Source: Poteriospumella lacustris
Taxonomy: Eukaryota; Sar; Chrysophyceae; Chromulinales; Dinobryaceae
Reading direction: 5' to 3'
Assembly: GCA_008000375.1 (NCBI GenBank)
Contig: SMOI01000073.1
Location: forward strand, 77,620 to 110,048
Length of the DNA stretch: 32,429 nt
The notes below the pieces were generated by a model. It did no database searches. It was not told where the DNA came from and saw nothing but the letters and a program-made list of their open reading frames with translations. The translations under genes and the position numbers were made by a program. This document shows, piece after piece, positions 19,296 through 29,846 of the stretch. Within the stretch, counting starts at the first letter, position 1, and every line of letters begins with the position of its first letter.

Positions 19296-21401
19296 ATGTA
19301 TCACAATTCCACCATTCCCGTGTCCTCCTTGAAGCCTATGTCAAGCAAGGAAGAAGAAGCCACCAAGATTGATAGCTGGACTGTGTGGGCCATCGGAGTT
19401 GGATCCGCCATGGGCGGTGTCTTCTTTGGTTGGGAGTTCGTCTTATATGGAGGATTTATTAGCGGTTTGTTCGCTGTGATCTATGCCGCCATATTTTATT
19501 TGCTCTATGCGAGAGTTATCACTGAATTAAGTGTAAGATATCAATCAAGTGGAGGATCTTTTGATTTTGTAATGGACGCTCTTGGAATTCGTCCCGCAAT
19601 TGTTGTGGCGATCATGAACGTACTGAAGCTGATCTGCGCCAACGCGGCGACTGCTCTGGCGATATCCTCATATCTCATGGAAGCTGGTCTGCCAACGAAA
19701 TACAAGTACCTTGTCTGGATTGGAATATATGGCGCTTTTACCACGTTGGATTGTATTGGTATCAAGCAGAGTGCGATCGCTCAAGTTTTCGCGACACTGC
19801 TCTGCATTGGCATTGTGCTGTTCTACGTGAGTTCTAACTTGACCATTTTCAAAGCAAGCAATCTGCTGACCATTCCCGACGGATCTGGAAAACTGTCGAC
19901 GTTGTACCTCTTTTTCAAGGGTCTTCCCTTCGCAGTGCAATTTTTCGATGGATTCGAAGAGATGCCCTTGCTCTTCTCGTATACAAAGAATGCCGAACAA
20001 ACCATGCCCGCTGCAATCAATGCATGCTATGTGACCATTTTAACCATTGCCTTAGGCGTCATTGTATCGGCTGCCGCCTCTGCGAAGGCCGATGAATTGT
20101 TCAATTCTGATGCCCCGTTGATGGTCGGTATTGAAGCCGTATATGGTGCGGGTAGTACCGTCGCGAATGTGGTTGCTTACTTGATTGTCGTTGGTCTATT
20201 GACTAATTTCTTCGCGTTCATTGTCTATACTTCGCAACAAGTCCAAGCGATTGCAGAAGCGAATCTCTTCCCACGTCTATTGGCGTATCGAGAGGTTTCC
20301 TATGGAGCACCGGTGGTAGCTTCCATCTGTTCGATGGTGGTTGGACTCTTTGTCACCGCTATTTTTGAAGTATTGCTTGGCGAAGAAGCGGCTCAAAATA
20401 CGTTGTTGATGGCATCGATCTTCCCATCGATGATATGTTATTTGCTGGTGCTGCAGTGTATGGTGGAAATCCGTCGGGTGGAAGAGAAAGGAAAACAATC
20501 GTTGGGGTTGTTTACGCAACGGGAATTGCGTACTTTGGGGTATACAACCGTCGTCAAATTCTACGTGAAAGACGCAGTGACGCGGAGTCGAATCGCACAG
20601 GGGATGGTGGTCGTGTTGATGATCGCCTTGCTCATGTTGGCCTTCCAATCCTTCGATTATACATATGGATTGCTGGTCTTTGCGGTGCTGGCGGTCATTT
20701 TTTATTTGTTCATGTCCCATCGCGCACGTGTGGATATCCGCGATGAAGCCAAAATCGCCAAACGTGAACAAGAACAATTGCAACAGGTGTTGTTGATGAA
20801 GCAACGGCAAAGTCAATTGCATCCTGAGTCGGTCGGGATCGGACGCAGTATGTTGGAAGGTTGTGACATCTACACCTCGACCGATGCTTTTCAGCACAAG
20901 CCACATGGTTTTCCAACGGCGACGATTGTTTCACCGTTGTCGTCGAGTCAGTTAGACGAGGCTGCCGAAGTGGTAGTACCCGCCAGTCTCGGACGACGTA
21001 TCGAAAGTGATGACGAAGATGGTGGATTGAGTGACCCTGAGCGACAAGGTACGGAAGGGGACGAAAACGATATGGAGAGTACACCCTTTTTAGGCACACG
21101 ATTGTATCGGAACCATCCTTCCGCATCTCATCATCGAGGTCCGCATGGTCGAGGAGGAGGCGGAGGACGTCGTATACCGCGTGCGGCTCCGGATCATGAT
21201 GCATTCCAACAGCAACTCGATCAAGAGACGACCACGACACCTGACGATGGAGATATCGACGATGACGAGGATAACCCCGGTGCGAATGGAAATACGTCTC
21301 TGTTGGGTTGGTTCGTCAATTTGGGTGGAAACGCATCGTCCGCATCGGCGTCGACAGCTCAGACGGACAGCGGACGTCACGCGTATCAACCGATTCGGTA
21401 A
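19296..21401 (+). CDS. APC-superfamily amino-acid/ethanolamine permease-like transporter
   Basis: Single exon, 701 aa, ATG at 19296. The N-terminal 480 residues are a multi-spanning permease: about 12 hydrophobic helices, starting after a short polar leader with SWTVWAIGVGSAMGGVFFGW (about 28-47), the glycine-rich first helix of the APC fold that forms the substrate site. The helix-1 sequence and overall length resemble ethanolamine permease/EAT-like members found in bacteria and protists. The substrate cannot be read from sequence; amino acids or ethanolamine are likely. The last 220 residues are cytosolic: a Gln/Arg-rich helix (about 490-510), an acidic cluster (ESDDEDGGLSDPE, DEDNPG) and an Arg/Gly stretch (HRGPHGRGGGGGRR). 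Such a long tail is unusual and may serve trafficking or regulation. Confidence 0.85.
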   Translation: MYHNSTIPVSSLKPMSSKEEEATKIDSWTVWAIGVGSAMGGVFFGWEFVLYGGFISGLFAVIYAAIFYLLYARVITELSVRYQSSGGSFDFVMDALGIRPAIVVAIMNVLKLICANAATALAISSYLMEAGLPTKYKYLVWIGIYGAFTTLDCIGIKQSAIAQVFATLLCIGIVLFYVSSNLTIFKASNLLTIPDGSGKLSTLYLFFKGLPFAVQFFDGFEEMPLLFSYTKNAEQTMPAAINACYVTILTIALGVIVSAAASAKADELFNSDAPLMVGIEAVYGAGSTVANVVAYLIVVGLLTNFFAFIVYTSQQVQAIAEANLFPRLLAYREVSYGAPVVASICSMVVGLFVTAIFEVLLGEEAAQNTLLMASIFPSMICYLLVLQCMVEIRRVEEKGKQSLGLFTQRELRTLGYTTVVKFYVKDAVTRSRIAQGMVVVLMIALLMLAFQSFDYTYGLLVFAVLAVIFYLFMSHRARVDIRDEAKIAKREQEQLQQVLLMKQRQSQLHPESVGIGRSMLEGCDIYTSTDAFQHKPHGFPTATIVSPLSSSQLDEAAEVVVPASLGRRIESDDEDGGLSDPERQGTEGDENDMESTPFLGTRLYRNHPSASHHRGPHGRGGGGGRRIPRAAPDHDAFQQQLDQETTTTPDDGDIDDDEDNPGANGNTSLLGWFVNLGGNASSASASTAQTDSGRHAYQPIR

Positions 21402-22176
21402 ACGAGGCACTTTCCTTGATGCCACCGCGTCTCACTTTCTCTTATTGTTCCGTTTGCTATTATTTGTTTGTCTGTTTGTTTGTCTGTTCGCTTGTTTTGT
21501 TCGCTTTCACCGTTTGTATGTACATACCTTCCTCAATTGTTCCATTCTCTGCGATCACTGTGGATGGTGGTCGCTGGGCGCGAAGAGCGAATGAAAAAAC
21601 GGTTGTCTCCAGCACCGCACCGCGTCTCTTGTCAGAGTGCAGTCCACCGATGCAGACGACGTGTTTATGGTTTCTTCCTTTTTCCTGTTGGTTGGTCGTG
21701 TTCAGCTGGTTGACTCACTTGAGCCTCTGATTACATCGTCTTCCACCGATTGTTAGGAGGTATGAGGCATTCATTCATGGGCTGTTCGTAGCTCTGGTGA
21801 ATTCTTCTCTCCTCGAATCTGCGTCTGTCTCTCCAAATACCTTTCCGAGCGTACAGCTGATTGTACCTGCACCCCCTCTTTCCGCCCTACCCTGGAGGTT
21901 GAGCGTGTGTTGACTTCCCAGGGGTGGGTGCGCCGCCATAGACCCTCCCGACGTTGTTCTCTCTTCGTCTTCTGTCTCTTCCGTCTCGTCTATACATTCT
22001 CCTGTAATTCTCCTGATCATGCGTCTTTATGTCTCACAAACAATGCGACTGCTGGCTGTGTTCTCATTGGTCGTCTTTTTCGTTGGTCAAGGCACAATAC
22101 ATAGGGCTGTTACATCTCTGGCGCAGCGAGGGAGCGAGACACCACACCACACCCCATTGGCAGTGAGCAGTCGCCT
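21402..22176. other. Long intergenic gap between convergent genes (permease 3' / catalase 3')
   Basis: 775 bp, the longest gene-free stretch of the window. It is pyrimidine-rich on the plus strand, with a short TGTTTG/TGTC repeat at 21463-21500. One plus-strand frame starting at 22019 begins with a hydrophobic segment, but it runs antisense into the catalase gene and I do not call it. Confidence 0.4.
21463..21500 (+). repeat. T/G-rich simple repeat
   Basis: Imperfect tandem of TGTTTG and TGTCTG units just downstream of the permease gene, probably within its 3' UTR. Confidence 0.6.
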
Positions 22177-23766
22177 TTACAAGCTAGATTTGATAATGGT
22201 ACGAGGGGGATTCAATTTCGCCGCAGGTGTCGTCTTCTTCGCCGCGGAGCGCTTGGCTTTGAGTGCTTTCAATTTGTCATTCAACATTTTTCCAAATTGA
22301 GCATCCGCCGCTGCGAAATTGGCCACGGTTCGTTGTTGAATAAAATCTTGCGCTTGGACCAACGATCCCGCAATGTTCTCTACCAGTCGTTGTTTCGCAT
22401 CGGCGGACAATACCTTGCGGAAGAATTGACCCGCTTGGCTGAAATTGTCTTCCGATTCGGCCGTTTCATAACGTTGTACATCCCCCGTCGTCGCCTTGTC
22501 CGAATGCCAACGTGTGTGGTTCATGGCCCCTGGCGCAGGTCCTTGGAAGCTATTGGGGAAATAGTTCGGTGCATCCTGTTGATTCCCATCCACGGCCATG
22601 AAGCCATCACGTTGGAAATTACGGACACGTGTGGCAAACGGACAATTGACTGGAATCGATTGATAATTTGCACCCAAACGATGTCGGTGCGTGTCCGCAT
22701 ACGAAAACAAACGCCCTTGCAACATCTTGTCCGGAGAAGGTTCAATACCAGGTACCAAATGAGCAGGAGAAAACGCCAATTGTTCTACTTCCGCAAAATA
22801 ATTGCGGGGATTACGATTCAAGACCATACGACCCACTTCCATCAGGGGGAAATCACTGTGGGGCCAAATCTTTGTCAAATCAAACGGATTGAAAGACACA
22901 CGAGAGGCTTGTTCAAACGTCATCACTTGAATGTATAATGTCCAGGAAGGAGATTCACCGTTGGCAATGGCATTGTACAAATCCCGAATCGCATAATCCG
23001 GATCGGTACCCGCCAAACGATCCGCAACATCTGCCGGAAGGTTCTTCACCCCTTGATCCGTTTTGAAGTGCCATTTCACATAATGAGGTTGACCATCCGC
23101 ATTCACAATTTTGAAGGTATGAGAACCATATCCATTCATATGACGATATCCATCAGGAGTGCCACGATCCGAGAATAAGAAACAAACTTGATGCGTCGTT
23201 TCTGGGCGCAGGGAAATGAAATCCCACATCATATCGGGATCCTTGCAATGAGTCGCTGGGTTACGCTTCTGCGTATGGATGAAAGAAGGAAAAAGGATAG
23301 GATCTCGAATGAAAAAAATGGGGGTGTTATTGCCCACCAAATCCCAATTGCCTTCCTCCGTGTAGAACTTGATGGCGAAGCCACGTGGATCGCGTGCGGT
23401 ATCGGCACTACCACTTTCACCTCCAACAGTAGAAAAACGTACAGCAACAGGAGTACGCTTTCCCACGGTTTCGAACATCTTGGCGCGGCAAAATTGCTTG
23501 ATTGCAGGTGAAGTAACTTCAAAGTAACCAAAGGCACCCGCTCCTTTCGCATGGACGACACGCTCCGGAATACGCTCGCGGTCAAAGTGAGCCAAATGAT
23601 CAATGAGCGTAAAATCCTTCAGCACAATATCACCACGGGGACCAGCAGTCATGGAGGCTGTGATGGAATCCAAAGGTGCACCATTCGAAGCAGTAGCCGT
23701 GGCGCGAGCACCAGTGTTGTTGGCGACAGTTTGAAGTTGATTGGCAACAGGATCACGGGCAGCCAT
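22177..23766 (-). CDS. CAT: Monofunctional haem catalase, eukaryotic small-subunit type
   Basis: Single exon, 529 aa, ATG at 23766; size equal to animal catalase (527 aa). It converts hydrogen peroxide into water and oxygen, mainly in peroxisomes. Key residues are present: catalytic His72 in [12 protein letters not shown], the distal Asn in [12 protein letters not shown] (146-147), and the haem-ligand Tyr356 in [14 protein letters not shown]. The segment [20 protein letters not shown] is typical of clade 3 (animal/fungal) catalases rather than the bacterial clades. The C-terminus is KSSL. SSL departs from the standard SKL signal at position -2, so import may be weak or depend on upstream residues such as the basic KRSAAKK stretch. 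No intron and no N-terminal target sequence. It diverges from the DEAD-box gene. Confidence 0.97.
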   Translation of the reverse strand: MAARDPVANQLQTVANNTGARATATASNGAPLDSITASMTAGPRGDIVLKDFTLIDHLAHFDRERIPERVVHAKGAGAFGYFEVTSPAIKQFCRAKMFETVGKRTPVAVRFSTVGGESGSADTARDPRGFAIKFYTEEGNWDLVGNNTPIFFIRDPILFPSFIHTQKRNPATHCKDPDMMWDFISLRPETTHQVCFLFSDRGTPDGYRHMNGYGSHTFKIVNADGQPHYVKWHFKTDQGVKNLPADVADRLAGTDPDYAIRDLYNAIANGESPSWTLYIQVMTFEQASRVSFNPFDLTKIWPHSDFPLMEVGRMVLNRNPRNYFAEVEQLAFSPAHLVPGIEPSPDKMLQGRLFSYADTHRHRLGANYQSIPVNCPFATRVRNFQRDGFMAVDGNQQDAPNYFPNSFQGPAPGAMNHTRWHSDKATTGDVQRYETAESEDNFSQAGQFFRKVLSADAKQRLVENIAGSLVQAQDFIQQRTVANFAAADAQFGKMLNDKLKALKAKRSAAKKTTPAAKLNPPRTIIKSSL

Positions 23767-24158
23767 CGTTTCAAGGATACGTTTTTAGTTTTCAAAAGAC
23801 AAAAGGGGAATGCGAGTGGGAAATGGTAATGTATCTTTGAATAAAGTTGAGGAAGTGAGTCTGACAAAGCGAGAACAGATCAACTCTCTCAATGCCAGAT
23901 GATGGGCGAGTTGAACTAGACTTGGTTCAAATTTGTTATTGACTATCCTAGACTTTGTTGATATTTACTGGAGATATGCTGTACAAGTGCTGTAATTGGT
24001 GATGATGATCGTCGTCGTCGCGAAAGCCAAAGGTTTCCCTCTGCGCCAACCATTGAGAGCAGCAGCAGGCACAGTGAAAGTGAAAAAGTATCAGAAAATA
24101 AGTGAACAAAGACATAAGAAGATAGAAATATTCGTGGAAAGGATATACTTGGATTATC
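23767..24158. promoter_or_regulatory. Divergent promoter region catalase / DEAD-box gene
   Basis: 392 bp between divergent starts; contains both 5' leaders. No gene visible. A triplet-rich GATGATGATCGTCGTCGTCG tract lies at about 24000-24019. Confidence 0.4.
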
Positions 24159-26136
24159 ATGAAGAACAAGCATCGACAGGATCGCAAGAAGAGGTCTCGC
24201 AAAGAAGATAGCGATTCCAGCGATGACGAACGACCGAAGCAACCTCCGAAAAAGCAAAAATCGAATGACGGGCCGCCTGTGAATCGACGAATGGCGAACA
24301 CGAAAGAGGTCATTAGAACTCGAGATTTTAAGCTGAAATTGTGGTCAGGTCCACCTGGCGAAGAGGTTCCCTCGGAAGAAACGAAACAATTGCGGAAGAG
24401 CATTGGTGTCAATGTGCGTGGCGAATGCAAAGATGCACCCGCACCAGTGTTGTCTTTGGAGTCTGAATATCTACCGCCCCTGTTTAAAGCGTACTGTCAA
24501 CAGCATCATATCGTCAATTTGACGTCCATTCAGAAGCAATCATGGCCATCTATCCTCAACGGGGCCAACATCATCGGTATATCCCCGACGGGCTCCGGAA
24601 AGACATTAGCTTTCGCTTTGCCTGCCATCCATCATATTCTCTCTGCCCCATCGTCCTCATATCAAAGCAACAAAGTCTCTCCCTTTGTCTTAGTTTTGGC
24701 TCCAGCACGCGAATTGGCAATTCAGATTCACAGTGTCTTCAAGTCTTGTCGACAAGTGAAATCAGCCCTACTGTACGGAGGACAAGAGAAACAGGCTCAA
24801 ATCGATTCATTACGTTCTATGGGTAAGCAGTGCAAGGTTTTGGTGGCCACGCCAGGTCGTTTGTTGGATATTTTGCACGACGAAGATTGCCCGTTGGATC
24901 TCAATCAAGTCTCCTATCAAGTGATCGACGAAGCTGATCGTATGTTGGCTATGGGCTTCTTGGAGCAGTTGCAAGATGTGTCCACGTATATGCACCCCGC
25001 ACGACAAATTTTGCTTTTCAGTGCAACTTTCCCTGGAAAGCTGCGAGAAGTTTGTTCCCAGTGGATCCCTCAGCATATTATGATCCGGGTGAACACCATT
25101 GACATGAACGATGGAAACGCGGCGAAGACCGAGGCCGATACGACAGCTGCCGTAAAAGCAGCAGCTGTTGTTGATGCTGCTGCTTCCACAGAGTCTTCCG
25201 AAGTCGCCCCAGAAAAGCCTTCGACCAAAAAGACACCCGCAGTTGCCGCTGTTTCTGCCTCGGCGCCAACCCCAAGTACCAACGAGACAGCTGAAGCGGA
25301 CCCAGCATCGGCACCCGCACCCGCACCCGCACCTGCACCAGTAAAGCCTACGTCACTTCCAGCATCAGCACTTACAGTATCACCAACGATTCAGCAAGTG
25401 ATTCACGTCTGTGCTGCACACAAGAAACCGCGACTGTTGATCAAATTCATCGAGCGTATCCGTGCGAAAGAAAAAGAAGAGAAACGACGCCAAGCGGATC
25501 CCATGATTGTCTTTTGCAACAAAATCAAGACCTTGGGCTTCTTGAATACATTCTTGAAGAAGCAAAACATTCCGTTCGCGATGCTGCATGGCAATATTCC
25601 GCAAAGTCAGCGTGAAGAAAACTTGAACAATTTCCGCTCGGTACGTCTCGCTGTTGTTTCGTATTGATCTCTCCTCTTCTTGACACTCTCATTTGCTGTG
25701 ACTACAGGGAAAAGTTAACTTGTTGGTTGCAACGGATGTTGCTGCCCGTGGTATTCATATCAAGCGCCTACGGTATGTGGTCAACTACGACTTCCCCACC
25801 AATTTAGAACAATACTGTCATCGTATTGGCCGTTGTGGTCGCCTGGGCACGGATTCTGGTTTGTCCGCTGGTGTCGTTGCTGGAGCTGGAACGATGGCCA
25901 AAGCAGAGATGACAGGATTTGCGTATAGTTTAATGGCACGGAACATGGCTCCGCTGGCGAATGATTTGATCGCGTTGCTTCACTCGGTTGGTCAAGCACC
26001 TGAACCCAATTTACAGAGATTGGCGGATGATTTCAATCTGGGTAACCTATTTGAATTCGGAGAAGAGAGTGAAAGTGATGAAAAAGCTGAGGAACAACAT
26101 GAAAATGAAGAAGAAGAAGCTCACGAGGAGGAGTAA
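24159..26136 (+). CDS. DEAD-box ATP-dependent RNA helicase with Ala/Pro-rich interdomain insert
   Basis: Two exons, 24159-25640 and 25708-26136, with a 67-bp phase-0 intron; 636 aa. Helicase motifs: Q-motif [10 protein letters not shown] (121-130), Walker A SPTGSGKT (142-149), PARELA (182-187), TPGR (231-234), DEAD (257-260), SAT (288-290), VATDVAARG after the splice site, and HRIGRCGR (532-539). Between the two RecA lobes lies an insert of about 85 residues (320-405) of Ala, Pro, Thr and Glu with an [10 protein letters not shown] repeat. The N-terminus is basic with RKKRSRK and KKQK (nuclear or nucleolar type); the C-terminus is acidic (Glu-rich). The closest named relatives appear to be the Dbp2/Dbp3 group, judging from the order of motifs only. 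The Thr usual in motif VI (HRIGRTGR) is Cys here. Likely role: ribosome biogenesis or RNP remodelling. Confidence 0.9.
25311..25340 (+). repeat. GCACCC hexanucleotide microsatellite in coding sequence
   Basis: About five GCACCC-type units coding for the Ala-Pro repeat in the helicase insert. It keeps frame because the unit is six bases. Likely variable in length between strains. Confidence 0.75.
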
Positions 26137-26387
26137 AGAGTACATTCTATACCATTCTATAGCAAGTTGTTAACTTTGAAGTACAAAATGGCTCGCTTTG
26201 TAACCATATATTCACGCGGTCCAGCATAGTTTGTTGTACATATGATTCTCTGAGTCAGCATGCTCTGTCTGCTGTGGGAAAGGGTTCGATTAGGAAAGCT
26301 GATCGGTCTCCTTTCACAAGCAATACACGCACATTTGTTCATATATGGAGAGAAGAAGAAGTTAGAAACCTTCTGATTGTTTTCAGA

Positions 26388-27179
26388 ATGTTTCGAAGTA
26401 TTGTTAGCAAAGCTGCTGCGGACCATTTTCAGGTGCTGGGGGTTTCTCGCACGTGCAATGACGATGAAGTGAAGAAAGCGTACCTGAAACTGGCAAAAGA
26501 GTGGCATCCTGACGTCAACAAAGCTCCTGAGGCTTCTGACAAATTCAAAGTTATTTCCGACGCGTATGATAACTTGAAGGATGAAGTTCGGCGCTCTCAT
26601 TATCGCGCAGAGTTACAATATGGGCGAACGCCTGGCCAGTACGGCCAACCAGGTCAATACTCTCCTTATCAAAATTATCATGGTCCTTATGAGCATACTG
26701 ATGGACGACCAGAGTCATTTCACCAAAGGATAAGGAACTTTTTCTATTCCAGGTCCGGTCGGGGCAGTGCTGTTAGTGCCGTAGTCAGCGCGATCGTGTA
26801 CGTCGGACCGTTGATCGGATTGGGGGTGGTGCTTTCTTTCATTTTGGAACAAAACAAGAAGCCTATTATTACTGAGAAGCCAAGAGAACAAACTGTGGAG
26901 GCATGGTTCAATCCCAAGTAAGTTGCATTGAAACCAGCCATCCTCATCGTGTTTTGTTTTATTCGTAATCCGCAACCAGAGCGAATCGATGGGAAACACC
27001 AGCACCTTGGAACGAAGACTACAAGCGAATTGTAGCAACCACACCAAATCAACAGGTTGGATAGTTGTGGTTCTTATACATAGATAAACGATGTTGATCA
27101 GTAGTTTTGTTTCCATCAGGTTTTACGAGATTTGGTCCACGAAAGCCAACGGAGCCATGCGACCCGGGCTGGAAGATGA
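26388..27179 (+). CDS. J-domain (DnaJ/Hsp40) protein with one membrane segment
   Basis: Three exons: 26388-26917, 26980-27055 and 27120-27179. Introns are 62 and 64 bp; 221 aa. J-domain proteins stimulate the ATPase of Hsp70. The J domain spans about 12-75 with the essential HPD at 40-42 (EWHPDVNKAP). It is followed by a Gly/Tyr/Gln/Pro-rich stretch (78-105) and one hydrophobic segment (about 127-152), then a polar tail coded by the last two exons. The first ten residues (MFRSIVSKAA) are weakly presequence-like, so a mitochondrial inner membrane or ER position is possible. The ATG at 26388 directly precedes the domain; the open frame upstream has no ATG that improves the model. Without splicing the protein would stop at 26921. 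AATAAA follows at 27301. Confidence 0.85.
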
Positions 27180-27799
27180 GAATGGAATCTTTATCGCATT
27201 TATGGCAGTGTGATCCAGGGTGTCGCCCAGATTACATGATGCGCTGCAATAGCACACTTCGACAGTACAACGGTTGTGCTTCAAGGCCCATCGAAATGTG
27301 AATAAAGGAGTCGGTGCAATTGATTCTTTTCTCAAAGGATTCAATCCTTAATCTCCTTTATGCCGTATCGGGACAATGACCTTCACGAGTGTGGTGCTGT
27401 TTGGTCACAGTGGCGGCAATCAATCCGTGTCTGGCTTGTACATACTGTATGTAGATATTGACTAAACCGTGTTCCCAACTTTAACGCATGCCTTTAAGTC
27501 CCCAAATGAATTGAAGTCCAAAACAAATTTCGCCCTATATATCCTACCAAGAATTCAAACGGCTTACAAAACCACACTACAGTAGATGTCATTTCACTGC
27601 TGACAGTGGAGTGGAAGCACCATTTTTGTAACGGCTTTGATGTACATGATGGCGATGATATTCGGTTGCCTTGTTGAAAAAAGTGCCAAACACGTTTGCA
27701 TTCTGAAAGCAATGCTAACTACCACAGCACAGTTCAAAAGAGATCTTGTCTTGAAAGAATTGCAGCTTATCAGAGAATAAGGTGACGAGTCATGGAGCG
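27180..27799. other. Intergenic, J-domain gene 3' UTR and promoter of the glycosyltransferase-like gene
   Basis: 620 bp. Contains AATAAA at 27301-27306 and nothing else I can identify; the frames on either strand are short and lack signatures. Confidence 0.4.
27301..27306 (+). terminator. Putative polyadenylation signal of the J-domain gene
   Basis: AATAAA, 122 bp after the stop codon. Motif only. Confidence 0.4.
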
Positions 27800-29504
27800 A
27801 TGATGTTGGTAATGTTACGAGTCCTTATGCTGGTTTTGGTCTTGCAATCAGTCGCATTGTCGAAGGATTTCAGTTGCACTTCATCCCAATTAAAACCAAA
27901 ACAGGATTCTACGTCGGGTATATGTATTATTTCGCGCCAAACCGAATCTATTACAAGCTACGGGAGGTATACAAGGTTCATACAAGAGCATTATGCTGGC
28001 CTTCATGGATATTTGCTGCTGATTGACGAACCTTCATTCGGCGACGAAGTAAAAGATGATTATCAATTCTTTCCGAAGCTGTCATTAATTCTCCAGGTCA
28101 TTCAAGATCCTTCTTTGCAATGCAGTTATGTGGTATGGATGGACGCAGGTACGAGTCAGCAGTAGCCATCTCAGCACAAACCCCTTTCAACGCTTTGATA
28201 CGAAACTTCGCCTTCATAGACTTTATCCCCTTGGATATTTCGTTTCGCTTGGAAAATTTTATTCTTCAATATCCTTCCGCCGAGTTAATTGCGTCCAAAG
28301 ATGTGAGCAACCTGATTAACACCGGGGCGTTTATAGTGCGGCGATCTGCGTGGAGCGAACAGTTTTTGATCAAATGGCTGGCAATGCGACTCAAGCCTGA
28401 AGCGATAAACGATCAAAGTGGATTTGACCTGTTGTTCAATCGATATCTTGACAACGTCGACAGGCACAAGATTGCTGTGCTGCTCAGTCACGAATTCAAT
28501 TCTGCAGCACCGGCCATGAGCCAACAATTACCGTCCCATAAGGTAAGCTCGCTGAGAACATTGACCTATAGCCAGGACCTTCCATCATCGCCTCTTTTCC
28601 ATCCGCCCATCAGTTCCTTCATTTGGCAGCGGAAGATGATTCATATCGTGAAGCTGTTTTTTCGAACGCGGCATGGGCTTTGTGTAAGGCTTTGGAGCAG
28701 AGCAGGGGCCCAATAGAACCACCACACCAATTAGGTCTGAGCAGATATGTTCTCCTAAATATTGCGGTCGAACGGTACGTGAATGGTTCACGACTGGTCG
28801 ACTGATACATGTTTGCTCAAAATTGTTCTGCGTTTAGATACTCAACACTGAAAAGGGAGTCAGAGGCTTCTCTAAGAAATGCGGTGGACACTTGGGAATC
28901 ATCGATCTCAAGTATTCCAGATAATGGTATTGATGAGATAATTTCTCTGTCAACTCGATATCGTCGAGCATCGAGCAAGCTCATGCATGCTCTGGCTTAT
29001 CGTGACTTTGGCGGCCAGGAATCCATCAATTCTCTGAAAGAACGATGGAAACTCGTTGAACTCATCTTCTCGGTCATTCATTCATTGATTGACAGCACTG
29101 CTGATACAAATGTCCCCTGGGTTTATGATTGGAAGTACCTGTCAAGCAAGATCAACAAGATCTCATTCGAAGCCATGGTCACTGGTAAAGTTGCGCAGAA
29201 CAAAGGGGCTCTCAAAGATATTCTCCCGGCTCTTCCGGAATTGTTGAAGCTGTTAGCAGAAGTGACGTACGAATTTCTTCTTCACGGCGAAGAATACCTT
29301 GCGGTATCATCGCAGCTTTCTCGTGTGGACGCAGAGATGCCATCCACGTTTTCTCTCGTGAGCGAACTCGACGTGGCTCGAGTGTCCTTAATCCCTCAGG
29401 TTATCGCCATCTTATCAGTGATCGTGCACCCTTCTCATCGGCATATCGTAGATCACATGTCCTTTGAATTTGCGCAACGATATTCGACAGTTGGTGTCGA
29501 CTGA
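27800..29504 (+). CDS. Secretory-pathway glycosyltransferase-like protein (nucleotide-sugar transferase fold, GT34-like)
   Basis: Four exons: 27800-28148, 28220-28542, 28614-28774 and 28838-29504. Introns are 71, 71 and 63 bp; the joined frame has 500 codons (499 aa). The N-terminus MMLVMLRVLMLVLVLQSVA is a signal peptide or type II anchor. Residues about 40-270 resemble Golgi transferases of the GMA12/MNN10 type. SYVVWMDAD (109-117) gives the metal-binding DxD once intron 1 is removed; PLDISFRLENFI, an NTGAFIVRRSAWSEQFL block and a closing HLAAEDDSYRE follow in family order. The C-terminal half (about 285-499) is helical and unknown to me. The donor at 28775 and acceptor at 28837 link it to the transferase part. 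If that intron is not removed, the first protein ends at 28805 and the tail could start on its own ATG at 28809. Substrate unknown. Confidence 0.7.
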
Positions 29505-29846
29505 ATCGCTTTCTGGGTAACTAAGTCGAGTGATTTGTACTTTATGAATCACCGGCACTCGAACTATAAGTTTAACTATCAAGTTTTCTTTGTCTAGGCC
29601 ATGATTCTTCTTTTACATACGTTGAGTATCGGATCGATGGACGATCCGGGATCTGTAGTCCTAAGGTCGGCGGGGAGAAAATCAGTGGTCAGTGAGCGTT
29701 TCGTTTTGTGATGATACCCGTTGTCCATTCTCCAGTCCATAATGAGGCATGGATCAATATTCTCTTCGACGGCGAGCGAGTCAGTTCATAAAGTGAACAT
29801 ATCTCCTTCGATATACATGAGCTGACTTTGGTTTAGAGGATCGATC
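29505..29846. other. Intergenic, upstream of the ankyrin gene
   Basis: 342 bp with no gene visible. Should contain the 3' UTR of the transferase-like gene and the promoter of the ankyrin gene. Confidence 0.4.

Noticed and set aside
22019-22300. Plus-strand frame beginning with a hydrophobic, signal-like segment
   Set aside because: It overlaps the catalase 3' end in antisense and has no further coding signal or plausible splice to another exon.
28809-29504. Separate gene starting at its own ATG after the transferase-like gene
   Set aside because: Only 3 bp separate it from the preceding stop, and a GTACGT donor plus TTTAG acceptor join it in frame to the preceding exon. Kept as an alternative in the feature entry.
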